The notes under the pieces are model-generated. The model was not told the origin of the DNA, made no database searches, and was given only the letters and a program-made list of their open reading frames with translations. DNA of 64,000 bases, taken from CAWBJP01 sp963789165. Its GTDB lineage: Bacteria > Actinomycetota > Acidimicrobiia > IMCC26256 > BP-133. The DNA lies in assembly GCA_963789165.1 (NCBI GenBank), contig CAWBJP010000009.1, positions 62,001-126,000 on the forward strand, written 5' to 3'. Shown here piece after piece: positions 34,601 through 41,624 of the stretch. The position numbers and the translations under genes are program-made. How positions within the stretch are numbered: the stretch's first letter is position 1; each line of letters starts with the position of its first letter.

Positions 34601-35460
34601 TGTTGTTCTTCTCGACGCGGGGCCGGGTCTACCGGCTCCGGGCCCACGAAATCCCGATGAAGGAGCGGACGGCCCGCGGCACCGCCCTGGTCAACCTGAT
34701 CGCCCTCCAGCCCGACGAGAAGGTCCAGGCCATCATCGACACCCGCCAGTACGAGGAGGGCCGCTACCTGTTCTTCTGCACCAAGAAGGGCGTGGTGAAG
34801 AAGACCCTCATGTCGGAGTACGACTCGTCGCTGCGCACCGGGCTCATCGCCATCAACCTGCGGGAGGACGACGAGCTGGTGCGGGTCGTGCAGACCACGG
34901 GCGAGAACGACATCTTCATCGTCTCCCGGGACGGCATGACCATCCGTTTCAACGAAGGGGATGTGCGGGCCATGGGCCGGGCCACATCGGGAGTGCGGGG
35001 CATGAAGCTGAAGGACGCCAACGACGCCGTGGTCGGCTGCGACGTGGCTCGCGACGATGCCGAGATCGTCCTCGTCACCAAATCGGGCCACGGCAAGCGC
35101 ACCAAGCTGGAGCGGTTCAACCGCCAGGGCCGCGGCGGCCAGGGTGTGCGGGGCATGAAGGTCACCGCCCAGCGGGGCGTGGTGGTGGCCGCCTTCATGG
35201 TGGCCGCCGAGGACGAGATCCTGGTGTTCTCCTCGGAGGGGAACATCATCCGCATGGAAGCGGGGGAGATCTCCTCCCAGGGCCGGGACGCCACCGGCGT
35301 GCGCCTGGCCCGGGTGGGCGCGGGCGAGTCCGTGGTGGCCGTGGCCCCCGTGCTCGATCCGCCCGACATTGCGCCCGACGCACCCGGCACCGGCAACGGC
35401 AACGGCAACGGGAACGGGAACGGGAACGGGAACGGGAACGGCATGGTGGAGGGGCCGTGA
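31645..35460 (+). CDS. gyrA: DNA gyrase subunit A with in-frame intein
   Basis: The open frame encodes 1271 residues: N-extein 1-130, intein 131-552, C-extein 553-1271; the spliced protein has 849 residues. The catalytic domain begins [31 protein letters not shown] and carries [16 protein letters not shown]. The DNA-cleaving Tyr130 (PAAMRY) is the last residue before the intein, and [10 protein letters not shown] resumes directly after. The coiled-coil region and the C-terminal six-bladed beta-pinwheel (repeats of GRGxRG-type, for example [13 protein letters not shown]) are intact. The protein ends with a Gly-Asn dipeptide tail. It follows gyrB by 31 nt and its stop overlaps the DUF3566 start. 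Confidence 0.96.
   Translation: [1271 protein letters not shown]
32035..33300 (+). other. GyrA intein with LAGLIDADG homing endonuclease
   Basis: 422 codons. Cys1 starts block A ([20 protein letters not shown]). Block B is [11 protein letters not shown] with the assisting Thr and His. The two dodecapeptides of the endonuclease are [14 protein letters not shown] and [13 protein letters not shown], both with the acidic catalytic residue. Blocks F/G close as [23 protein letters not shown] followed by Thr. Splicing nucleophiles Cys1, terminal His-Asn and Thr+1 are present, so it should be active. The insertion point after the active-site Tyr is the same as in mycobacterial GyrA inteins. Confidence 0.95.
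35392..35439 (+). repeat. Hexanucleotide tandem repeat at the gyrA 3' end
   Basis: Eight in-frame copies of GGSAAC (three GGCAAC then five GGGAAC) encode a Gly-Asn run at the GyrA C-terminus. Being a multiple of three, expansion or contraction would change only tail length. Confidence 0.9.
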
Positions 35461-35931
35461 CCTACCCCTGGGTTGACGACCCCGGGCGGGGCGAGCCCGA
35501 GCCCCGCTACCCGTGGCACGACGACGACGAGGCTCCCGCAGAACGGGTCGAGCCCCGGCCGGCCTACCAGCCCGGCGGCGGAACGCCGGGTGCAGGTGCT
35601 ACGCCGCATCGACCCCTGGTCGGCCCTGAAGGTCTCGCTGGCCCTGTACCTGTGCCTCTTCGCCGTCGCCCTGGTGGTCGGGACGGGCTTGTGGGTGGTG
35701 GGGCGCCAGGCCGGCGTTCATCGCCAACATCGAGGGCCTGATCGAGGATCTGGGCCTGTACTGAACGGCAGCTACCACTTCCGCGACGGCTACATCTTGC
35801 GGATGGCGGCGGTGCTCGGGCCCATCCTGGCCGTGCTGGCCGCGCTTGTGACCACGGCCGGGGTCGCCCTCTACAACCTCGTCGCCCGCCTGACCGGCGG
35901 CATCGAGGTGACGGTGAAGGAGTCGGGCTAG
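35457..35931 (+). pseudogene. DUF3566 membrane protein, disrupted by several frameshifts
   Basis: This is the actinobacterial DUF3566 protein usually found after gyrA. Family text appears in different frames. RRVQVLRRIDPWSALKVSL and YLCLFAVALVVGTGLWVVGRQAG are in one. FIANIEGLIEDLGLY (35717-35761) is in the next and then stops. NGSYHFRDGYILRMAAVLGP and LYNLVARLTGGIEVTVKES are back in the first. The natural N-terminus, GTG 35457 overlapping the gyrA stop (TYPWVDDPGRGEPEPRYPW), is in a third frame. At least two, probably three, indels are needed. It is either a decaying gene or a low-quality stretch of sequence. Confidence 0.7.
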
Positions 35932-36164
35932 GCCTCGGCGACGAGCTGCAGGCTGACGTCCTGGGAGTCCATCCAGGCGGAGACTTCTTCGGCCCACTTC
36001 ACGAAGTTGAAGCGGTCGAGGCCCAGCTCGAGGAGGCGTTCGGCATGGGGCACCGAGCGGATCGGCACGCTCTCCAGCAGCTGCACGTCACACAGACAGT
36101 CGGCGAGGGCGTGGCTGGCACAACCCGCCTCGTTGGAAAAGGACCTGGCCTCATTGGCGTGCAT
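35928..36164 (-). CDS. Hypothetical protein, 78 residues
   Basis: The protein has 78 residues starting at ATG 36164. It contains three cysteines in the first third (GCASHALADCLCDVQLLES) and a helical acidic C-terminus (RLLELGLDRFNFVKWAEEVSAWMDSQDVSLQ). I recognise no family. It overlaps the end of the DUF3566 gene by 4 nt on the opposite strand. The amino-acid composition is protein-like and no other gene occupies the stretch, but support is only moderate. Confidence 0.45.
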   Translation of the reverse strand: MHANEARSFSNEAGCASHALADCLCDVQLLESVPIRSVPHAERLLELGLDRFNFVKWAEEVSAWMDSQDVSLQLVAEA

Positions 36165-36334
36165 GTCGTTTCCCGCTCCCCTTCGTTGCCCCGTGGCCTA
36201 CAACAGTTAGAACGATTGAGGCCGACTTTCATTACGGACCAGGAACCCGAATGATCCGGACAGATCGGGCGAAATAGCCCGAACGGACTACGGCGGGACG
36301 GAACGGCCACGGAGGGCGACACCGGGCGCTCCGA

Positions 36335-36340
36335 TATACT
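36335..36340 (+). promoter_or_regulatory. Probable -10 element for tRNA-Ile
   Basis: TATACT stands 34 nt before the tRNA, in the only GC-poor spot of the gap. No clear -35 is seen 17 nt upstream. Confidence 0.4.
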
Positions 36341-36373
36341 CCCGGGCTTCCGGAGGGGCCCCAGGCCCGGCCG

Positions 36374-36447
36374 GGGGCTATAGCTCAGTCGGTTAGAGCG
36401 CGTCCCTGATAAGGACGAGGTCGCTGGTTCGATTCCAGCTAGCCCCA
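36374..36447 (+). tRNA. tRNA-Ile (GAT)
   Basis: Complete cloverleaf of 74 nt. The acceptor GGGGCTA pairs with TAGCCCC, discriminator A36447. D arm AGCTCAGTCGGTTAGAGC, anticodon stem CGTCC/GGACG with loop CTGATAA (anticodon GAT), T arm GCTGGTTCGATTCCAGC. The 3' CCA is not encoded. An ORF for a small membrane protein starts 4 nt after it. Confidence 0.95.
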
Positions 36448-36450
36448 CTC

Positions 36451-36588
36451 ATGAAGGCCCTGCGGCGTGCCCTGCTGGCCCTCGGGGTGGCCGGGGTTCT
36501 CGGATGGATCGTGCGCACCCGGGGCCGCGGCGGCGTTCCCCCGTCCAAGGGTGGTTGGCGCCAGCTGCACGAACCCGATTTCCGGTGA
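36451..36588 (+). CDS. Small single-helix membrane protein, 45 residues
   Basis: The ATG at 36451 is 4 nt after tRNA-Ile. The sequence is a basic start, one hydrophobic helix (ALLALGVAGVLGWIV), then a basic Gly/Pro tail ending GGWRQLHEPDFR. Its TGA overlaps the GTG of the downstream dehydrogenase (GTGA), which argues for real translation and coupling. It would be transcribed with the tRNA unless an internal promoter exists. No known family. Confidence 0.5.
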   Translation: MKALRRALLALGVAGVLGWIVRTRGRGGVPPSKGGWRQLHEPDFR

Positions 36589-37583
36589 AGACCCTCCTGA
36601 TCATCGGTGCCGGCGCGGTGGGGCGGCGGGCGGCCCGGACGCTGGTCGAGACCGAGGGAGTGGAGCGGGTGCTGGTGGCGGACAAGCATGCCGGCCGGGC
36701 CGCGCAGCTGGCCGAAGCCCTGGGCCCGGAAGGCGAGGCGATCGAATGGTCGCCGGCCGATCCACTCCCGGACGGGGTGGCGGGGGTGGCCGTCGCCGCC
36801 GACGGCAGCGTGGAGCGGGCCGTGGTCGAGCGGGCCCTGGAGCGCCGGGTTCCCGTCGCCTGTGCCTCCGATGATCCCGACGGGGTCCGCGGCCTGCTCG
36901 ACCTCGACGACGCCGCCCGGGAGGCGGGGACGGCCGTGGCCGCCGCCTGCGGGATCGCCCCCGGCCTGTCCGACGTGCTGGCCCGTCACGCCGCCGACGC
37001 CCTCGAGGTGGTCACTGAAGTGCACGTGGCCCGGGCCGGGTGGGCCGGCCCCGAATGCGCCGGCCGGTTACGCCGGGCCCACCGGGGAGTGGCTCTGGAG
37101 TGGCGCGACGGCACCTGGGTGCGGGAACGGGCGGGCAGCGGCCGGCAGCTGGTGTGGTTCCCCCAGCCGGTCGGCGGTCTGGACTGCCGGCGGGCGGCCT
37201 CGGCCCAGGCCCAACTGCTGGTCGACGCCCTGCCCCGGCTGGCCCGGGTCTCGATGCGGGTGGCCAGCGGCCAGGCCGAGGGGCGCCGCCGCCCGGGCCG
37301 GCGTCCGGTGGACACCGAAGGCGACTGGGGCGCGGCGTGGGTGGAGGTGCGGGGCCGGCGGGGCCGGGCCGAAGAGGTGCTGGTCTACGGGGTGGTGGAC
37401 CGCATGGCGTTCGCCGCGGGCACGGTGCTCGGGGTGGCCACGGCCTGGCTGGCCGGCCTGGAGGAATCGTCCGTGACCCAGGTCGGGGTGCACGGCCTCG
37501 GTGCTCTCGTCGAGCCGGTGCCCTTCCTCGCCGAACTGGCCCGTCGGGGGGTGAAGGCCGCCGCCTTCGAAGGCGCCCGCTAG
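36585..37583 (+). CDS. Saccharopine dehydrogenase-like NAD(P)-binding protein
   Basis: The protein has 332 residues from GTG 36585. The N-terminal Rossmann fold is KTLLIIGAGAVGRRAARTLVETEG (GxGxxG) followed by VERVLVADKHAGRAAQLAEAL, the usual saccharopine dehydrogenase opening. CGIAPGLSDVLARHAAD near residue 125 matches the conserved PG segment that positions the substrate. The C-terminal half is alpha/beta with VYGVVDRMAFAAGTVLGVATAWL. True saccharopine dehydrogenase function is unlikely; many family members act on other substrates. It overlaps the convergent oxidoreductase gene by 4 nt. Confidence 0.78.
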   Translation: MKTLLIIGAGAVGRRAARTLVETEGVERVLVADKHAGRAAQLAEALGPEGEAIEWSPADPLPDGVAGVAVAADGSVERAVVERALERRVPVACASDDPDGVRGLLDLDDAAREAGTAVAAACGIAPGLSDVLARHAADALEVVTEVHVARAGWAGPECAGRLRRAHRGVALEWRDGTWVRERAGSGRQLVWFPQPVGGLDCRRAASAQAQLLVDALPRLARVSMRVASGQAEGRRRPGRRPVDTEGDWGAAWVEVRGRRGRAEEVLVYGVVDRMAFAAGTVLGVATAWLAGLEESSVTQVGVHGLGALVEPVPFLAELARRGVKAAAFEGAR

Positions 37584-38530
37584 CCCGCAACGGGGCGGAT
37601 CACCAGCTTGCCGAAGATCTCACCCGCCTCCAGCGTTCGCATGGCGTCGGGCACCTTGTCGACCCCGTCGTAGACGTCCGAGACGGGAGGGTGGAGATCG
37701 GCGTGCTCGATGAAGCGGCACACCGCTTTGAATTCCGCCAGCGACCCCATGGCTGCGCCCAGGACCGAGATCTCCCGGTAGAAGAGCCGGTTGAGGTCGG
37801 CGGAGGGATCGGCGCCGGTGGTGGCGCCGGCCACCACGAGGCGCCCGCCCTGGTCGAGGGACTTGAGGGAATGGCTCCAGGTGGCTTTGCCCACCGTCTC
37901 GATGACCACGTCGACCCGCTGGGGGAGCCGCCCGCCACTCTCGACGCCCTCATGGGCGCCGATCGCCTTGGCCTTTTCCAGTGCCTCTGCCTTCCGGGAT
38001 GTGACCGTGACGTGGGCCCCGGCGGCCGAGGCGAGCATGATCGCCGCCGTTGACACGCCCCCGCTGGCTCCCTGGACCAGCACCCGCTCCCCGGGGCGGA
38101 CCTGCGCCCTCGTGAAGAGCATCCGCCACGCCGTCAGCCAGGCGGTCCCGAGTCCGGCCGCCTCCTCGAAGCTGAGGTTGGCCGGCTTGGGCACGAGGTT
38201 GGCGGCCGGGAGCGCCACCCGGGGAGCGAAGGTCCCGTCCACCCCGTCGGTCAGCATGCGCAGCCCCGAGGGCGCGGGGATCACGGGGTAGAACACGACC
38301 TCGGTGCCGTCCGGAGCGATACCCGCCCCGTCGCAGCCCAGGATGACGGGCGGCTCGAAGGGGAAGCCCACCTGCCCCTTCAGGGTCCAGACGTCGTGGG
38401 GGTTGAGCGTGGCCGCCCTGACCTCGGCCACCTCCCAGCCGGTGGGCGGGTCCGGTTCGGGCCGCTCGCCGATGACGAGTCCGTCCAGGAAATCGGGGAG
38501 GCCGAGCTTCTCGGCGTAGGCGGCGCGCAT
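37580..38530 (-). CDS. Zinc-independent MDR family quinone oxidoreductase-like protein
   Basis: The protein has 316 residues and the medium-chain dehydrogenase/reductase fold. The GroES-like N-terminal domain is residues 1-115 (ATLNPHDVWTLKGQVGFPFEPPVILGCDGAG). The cofactor domain has VLVQGASGGVSTAAIMLASAAGAHVTVTSR and a GRLVVAGATTG strand. The catalytic-zinc cysteine and the four structural-zinc cysteines of alcohol dehydrogenases are absent, as in NADPH:quinone or enoyl reductases. The substrate is unknown. Confidence 0.82.
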   Translation of the reverse strand: MRAAYAEKLGLPDFLDGLVIGERPEPDPPTGWEVAEVRAATLNPHDVWTLKGQVGFPFEPPVILGCDGAGIAPDGTEVVFYPVIPAPSGLRMLTDGVDGTFAPRVALPAANLVPKPANLSFEEAAGLGTAWLTAWRMLFTRAQVRPGERVLVQGASGGVSTAAIMLASAAGAHVTVTSRKAEALEKAKAIGAHEGVESGGRLPQRVDVVIETVGKATWSHSLKSLDQGGRLVVAGATTGADPSADLNRLFYREISVLGAAMGSLAEFKAVCRFIEHADLHPPVSDVYDGVDKVPDAMRTLEAGEIFGKLVIRPVAG

Positions 38531-38575
38531 GCCGTCGAACTTAACGTCCGCCCGCCCAGGCTCCAGAAAGCGTCG

Positions 38576-39394
38576 TCAGGGTCCGAGGCCGAGCCAGCGG
38601 TCCCGCAGCGATACCAGGACGATGAGCGATACGGCCAGCAGCACCAGGGACAGGACGATGGCGGAGTCCCGTCCCGATTCGAGGGCGAGGTAGACGGCCA
38701 GGGGCATCGTCTGGGTGGTGCCCGGAAAGTTGCCGGCGAAGGTGATGGTGGCGCCGAACTCGCCCAGGGCCCGGGCCCAGCACAGCACACCGCCGGCGGC
38801 CAGGGCGGGTCCGGCGAGGGGGAGGGTGACCCGGCGGAACACCGTCCAGCGGCTGGCGCCGAGGGTCCGGGCCGCCTCCTCGTAGCGGCGGTCGAGCGTC
38901 CGGAAGGCAGCTTCGGTGGTGATGACCAGGAAGGGCATGGCCACGAAGGTCTCGGCCATCACCGCTCCGGTGGTGGTGAACGGCAGCCGGATGCCGAAGG
39001 CGGAATCGAGCCACTGGCCGAGCAGCCCTCGGCGACCGAAGGCGAAGAGGAGGGCCACGCCACCCACCACCGGAGGGAGGACCATGGGCAGGGTGGTCAG
39101 GGCCCGCAGTAGGCGCCGGCCGGGGAACTCCACCCGGGCCAGCACCCAGGCCAGCGGAACTCCGAAGGTGAAGGCCACCGCGGTGGCGGCCAGCGAGGTG
39201 ACGAGCGACAGTCGCAGGGCCGTGCGGACCTCGGGCGCGCCGAGGTCGCGGGCGAGGCTGCTCCACGGCGCCCGCCACAGGAGCCCGGCCAGGGGAAGGA
39301 CGAAGAAGAGTGTGGCCATGGTGGCCAGCCCGGCGGCGAGCAGGGGGGGCCGGGACCGGCGTCGGGGCGGTGCGGTGTGGTGTGATGCGGTCAT
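38576..39394 (-). CDS. modB: Molybdate ABC transporter permease
   Basis: The protein has 272 residues and about six transmembrane helices. The cytoplasmic EAA loop that contacts the ATPase is EEAARTLGASRWTVFRRVTLPLAGP. VLPPVVGGVALLFAFGRRG and CWARALGEFGATITFAGNFPGTTQTMPLA are the ModB-specific stretches. It is the missing permease of modA and modC, which lie 2.2 kb away in the opposite direction, beyond gabD and padR. The ATG is 39394. The intergenic stretch to gabD holds a paired ACTAGT operator. Confidence 0.92.
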   Translation of the reverse strand: MTASHHTAPPRRRSRPPLLAAGLATMATLFFVLPLAGLLWRAPWSSLARDLGAPEVRTALRLSLVTSLAATAVAFTFGVPLAWVLARVEFPGRRLLRALTTLPMVLPPVVGGVALLFAFGRRGLLGQWLDSAFGIRLPFTTTGAVMAETFVAMPFLVITTEAAFRTLDRRYEEAARTLGASRWTVFRRVTLPLAGPALAAGGVLCWARALGEFGATITFAGNFPGTTQTMPLAVYLALESGRDSAIVLSLVLLAVSLIVLVSLRDRWLGLGP

Positions 39395-39435
39395 CCGGGC
39401 ACCGTGACCAGCGGAGGCGCGGGCATCAAGGTGAG

Positions 39436-39461
39436 GACACTAGTGTCGACCCCACTGGTGT
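39436..39461. promoter_or_regulatory. Candidate PadR operator between modB and gabD
   Basis: GACACTAGTGTC (39436-39447, perfect 12-bp palindrome) and CACTGGTGT (39453-39461) place ACTAGT and ACTGGT cores exactly 15 nt apart. The same core pair and spacing occurs before padR at 41010 and 41025. It lies between the divergent starts of modB (39394) and gabD (39484), so it could control both. Confidence 0.6.
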
Positions 39462-39483
39462 GAGGCTCCCGGAGGTGCTCGAG

Positions 39484-40978
39484 ATGCAGACCGAAAAGGG
39501 CCCGGACAGCACGTTGGTGGCGAGCCTGAATCTGGAGGATCCCTCGCTGCTCACGGACCAGTGCCTGGTCGCCGGCAGCTGGATCCCGGCGCAGGGCGGC
39601 GGCACCTTCCCGGTCTACGACCCGGCCACGGGCGCCGTCCTCGCCCACGTCCCGAATATGGGGACCGCCGAGACCAACGAGGCAATTACCGCGGCCCGGG
39701 AGGCGCTGCCGGCCTGGCGGGCCACCCCGGCCAAGGAGCGGGCGGCTGTGCTCCGCCGCTGGTACGAGCTCATCGTCGGCAACGCGGGGGATCTCGCCCT
39801 CATCATGACGTCGGAGCAGGGCAAGACGCTGGCTGAGGCCAAGGGTGAGATCGCCTATGCCGCCTCGTTCCCGGAGTTCTTCGCCGAGGAGGCCAAGCGG
39901 ATCTACGGAGACCTGATCCCGGCTCCGACCCGGGACCGCCGCTTTCTGGTGCTCAAGGAGCCGGTGGGGGTGTGCGCCGCCATCACCCCGTGGAACTTCC
40001 CCTCCGGCATCGTCACCCGCAAGGTGTCGCCCGCGCTGGCCGCCGGGTGCACCATCGTGGTCAAGCCGGCCGAGCAGACCCCGTTGTCGGCCCTGGCCCT
40101 CGCCGTGCTGGCGGAACGGGCCGGCGTCCCGGCCGGCGTCCTCAACGTGATCACGGGCGAGCCGGAGGCCATCGGGGTCGAGATGACGAGGAACCCCGAC
40201 GTCCGCAAGATGAGCTTCACCGGCTCCACCGAGGTCGGCCGGCTGTTGATGCGGGCGTCGGCCGACACGGTGAAGAAGCTCACCCTCGAACTGGGGGGCA
40301 ACGCCCCCTTCATCGTCTTCGACGACGCCGATCTCGACGCCGCCGTCGCCGGCGCCATGCTCTCGAAGTTCCGCAACACGGGCCAGACGTGCGTGTGCGC
40401 CAACCGTATCTACGTCCAGTCCGCGGTCTACGAGGAGTTCGCCGAACGGCTCAGCGCGGCGACCTCCAAGCTCAAGGTGGGCGACGGCCGGGAGCCGGGG
40501 GTCGAGCAGGGCCCCCTCATCGACCAGGCCGCCCTCGACAAGGTGGTCGAACACGTGGAGGACGCCGCGCCAGCACGGGGCCAAAGTGCTCGTCGGGGGC
40601 AAACCGCACTCGCTCGGGGGCACGTTCTACGAGCCGACCGTGCTCGCCGGTGCCACCTCCGACATGCTCCTCGCCCGCCAGGAGACCTTCGGTCCGGTGG
40701 CCCCGCTGTTCCGGTTCGAGACGGAGCAGGAGGCCATCGCTCTGGCCAACGACACCGAGTACGGCCTGGCCAGCTATTTCTTCGCCCGGGACGTGGGCCG
40801 GGTCTGGCGGGTGAGCGAGGCGCTCGAGTACGGCATGGTCGGGATCAACACCGGGTTCCTCTCCCACGAGATGGCTCCTTTCGGGGGCATCAAGCAGTCG
40901 GGCGTGGGCCGGGAGGGCTCGAAGTACGGCCTCGACGAGTACCTCGAGCTCAAGTACCTCTGCCTCGGCGGGCTCTGA
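39484..40978 (+). pseudogene. gabD: Succinate-semialdehyde dehydrogenase (GabD type), one-base frameshift
   Basis: The protein has 497 residues if repaired. The ATG at 39484 follows GGAGGT. Aldehyde dehydrogenase motifs: ITPWNFPSGIVTRKVSPALAAGC, FTGSTEVGRLLM, the general base LELGGNAPFIVFDDADLD, and nucleophile Cys in GQTCVCANRIYV. The frame breaks at 40570: GAC GCC GCG then one extra C, after which CAG CAC GGG GCC AAA GTG restores family text (QHGAKVLVGGKPHSLGGTFYEP) to the end (GGIKQSGVGREGSKYGLDEYLELKYLCLGGL). The extra base may be a true mutation or a sequence error in GCGCCAGC. The enzyme would convert succinate semialdehyde to succinate with NADP. Confidence 0.85.
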
Positions 40979-41005
40979 GCGATCAACCCGGCGGAGGTCG
41001 GCGGG

Positions 41006-41034
41006 CCGCACTAGTATCAACGCTACTAGTGCGG
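41006..41034. promoter_or_regulatory. Candidate PadR operator upstream of padR-modA-modC
   Basis: Perfect 11-bp inverted repeat CCGCACTAGTA / TACTAGTGCGG with a 7-nt spacer, 15 nt before the padR ATG. The two ACTAGT cores are 15 nt apart, as in the modB/gabD region. Typical of a repressor autoregulatory site. Confidence 0.7.
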
Positions 41035-41048
41035 AGGTCCAACGGCAC

Positions 41049-41624
41049 ATGGCTGGTACACCATCCCGAGACACCGCCCACCGTGAGAGACCGGTTCATT
41101 CCCCCGACCTGTCTCTCACGGAGTGGGCGGTGCTCGGGGTGCTCTCCACCCAACCGGCACATGGTTTCGCCGTGGCCCGTGAGCTGGAGCGTGAGGCGCC
41201 GGTGGGTCAGGTGTGGAGCATTCAACGGCCCCTCGTCTACCGCGCCTTGAACCGGCTGGAGGATCAGGCCCTGATCACGCCCAAGGCCACCGAACCCGGG
41301 GAAGGGGGCCCCCAGCGGACCGTCTACCGCATCGAGCGCCGGGGCCGCACCGCGCTCGAGCGCTGGCTCCACACCCCCGTCCGGCATCTGCGGGACGTGC
41401 GGACTGAACTGCTGCTCAAGCTGGTGCTGGGCAACCGCCTCGGCGTGGACCAGCGGCAGTTGCTGATGGACCAGCGAGCCCTGTTCGCTCCGCATTTCGC
41501 CGCTCTGGACCTTCCCATCTCCGGCCCGGTTGACCCGGTGGCCCGCTGGCGCCACGAGTCGTCCCAGGGAGTGGCCCGTTTCCTCGACGGGCTCCTGTCG
41601 GAGATGGAAGCGCCGATATCGTGA
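41049..41624 (+). CDS. PadR family transcriptional regulator
   Basis: The protein has 191 residues. The winged helix is residues 20-105: LSLTEWAVLGVLSTQPAHGFAVAREL, then VWSIQRPLVYRALNRLEDQALI (recognition helix) and the wing TVYRIERRGRTALERWL. The C-terminal part is a Vir-like dimerisation helix bundle. The TGA overlaps the modA GTG (GTGA), so regulator and transporter are one translational unit. An 11-bp inverted repeat precedes it. The ligand is unknown; the context suggests molybdate or tungstate status, or a metabolite of the GabD pathway. Confidence 0.88.
   Translation: MAGTPSRDTAHRERPVHSPDLSLTEWAVLGVLSTQPAHGFAVARELEREAPVGQVWSIQRPLVYRALNRLEDQALITPKATEPGEGGPQRTVYRIERRGRTALERWLHTPVRHLRDVRTELLLKLVLGNRLGVDQRQLLMDQRALFAPHFAALDLPISGPVDPVARWRHESSQGVARFLDGLLSEMEAPIS

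Noticed and set aside
32320..35091. 923-codon open frame on the minus strand across gyrA
   Set aside because: Antisense shadow caused by high GC; composition is His/Gly/Val/Leu/Asp-rich without any domain, while gyrA on the other strand is certain.
35999..36448. 149-codon minus-strand frame ending in tRNA-Ile (GLAGIEPATSSLSGTRSN)
   Set aside because: Well-known artefact: translated antisense of a tRNA. The same holds for frames over tRNA-Ala at 45586-45812.
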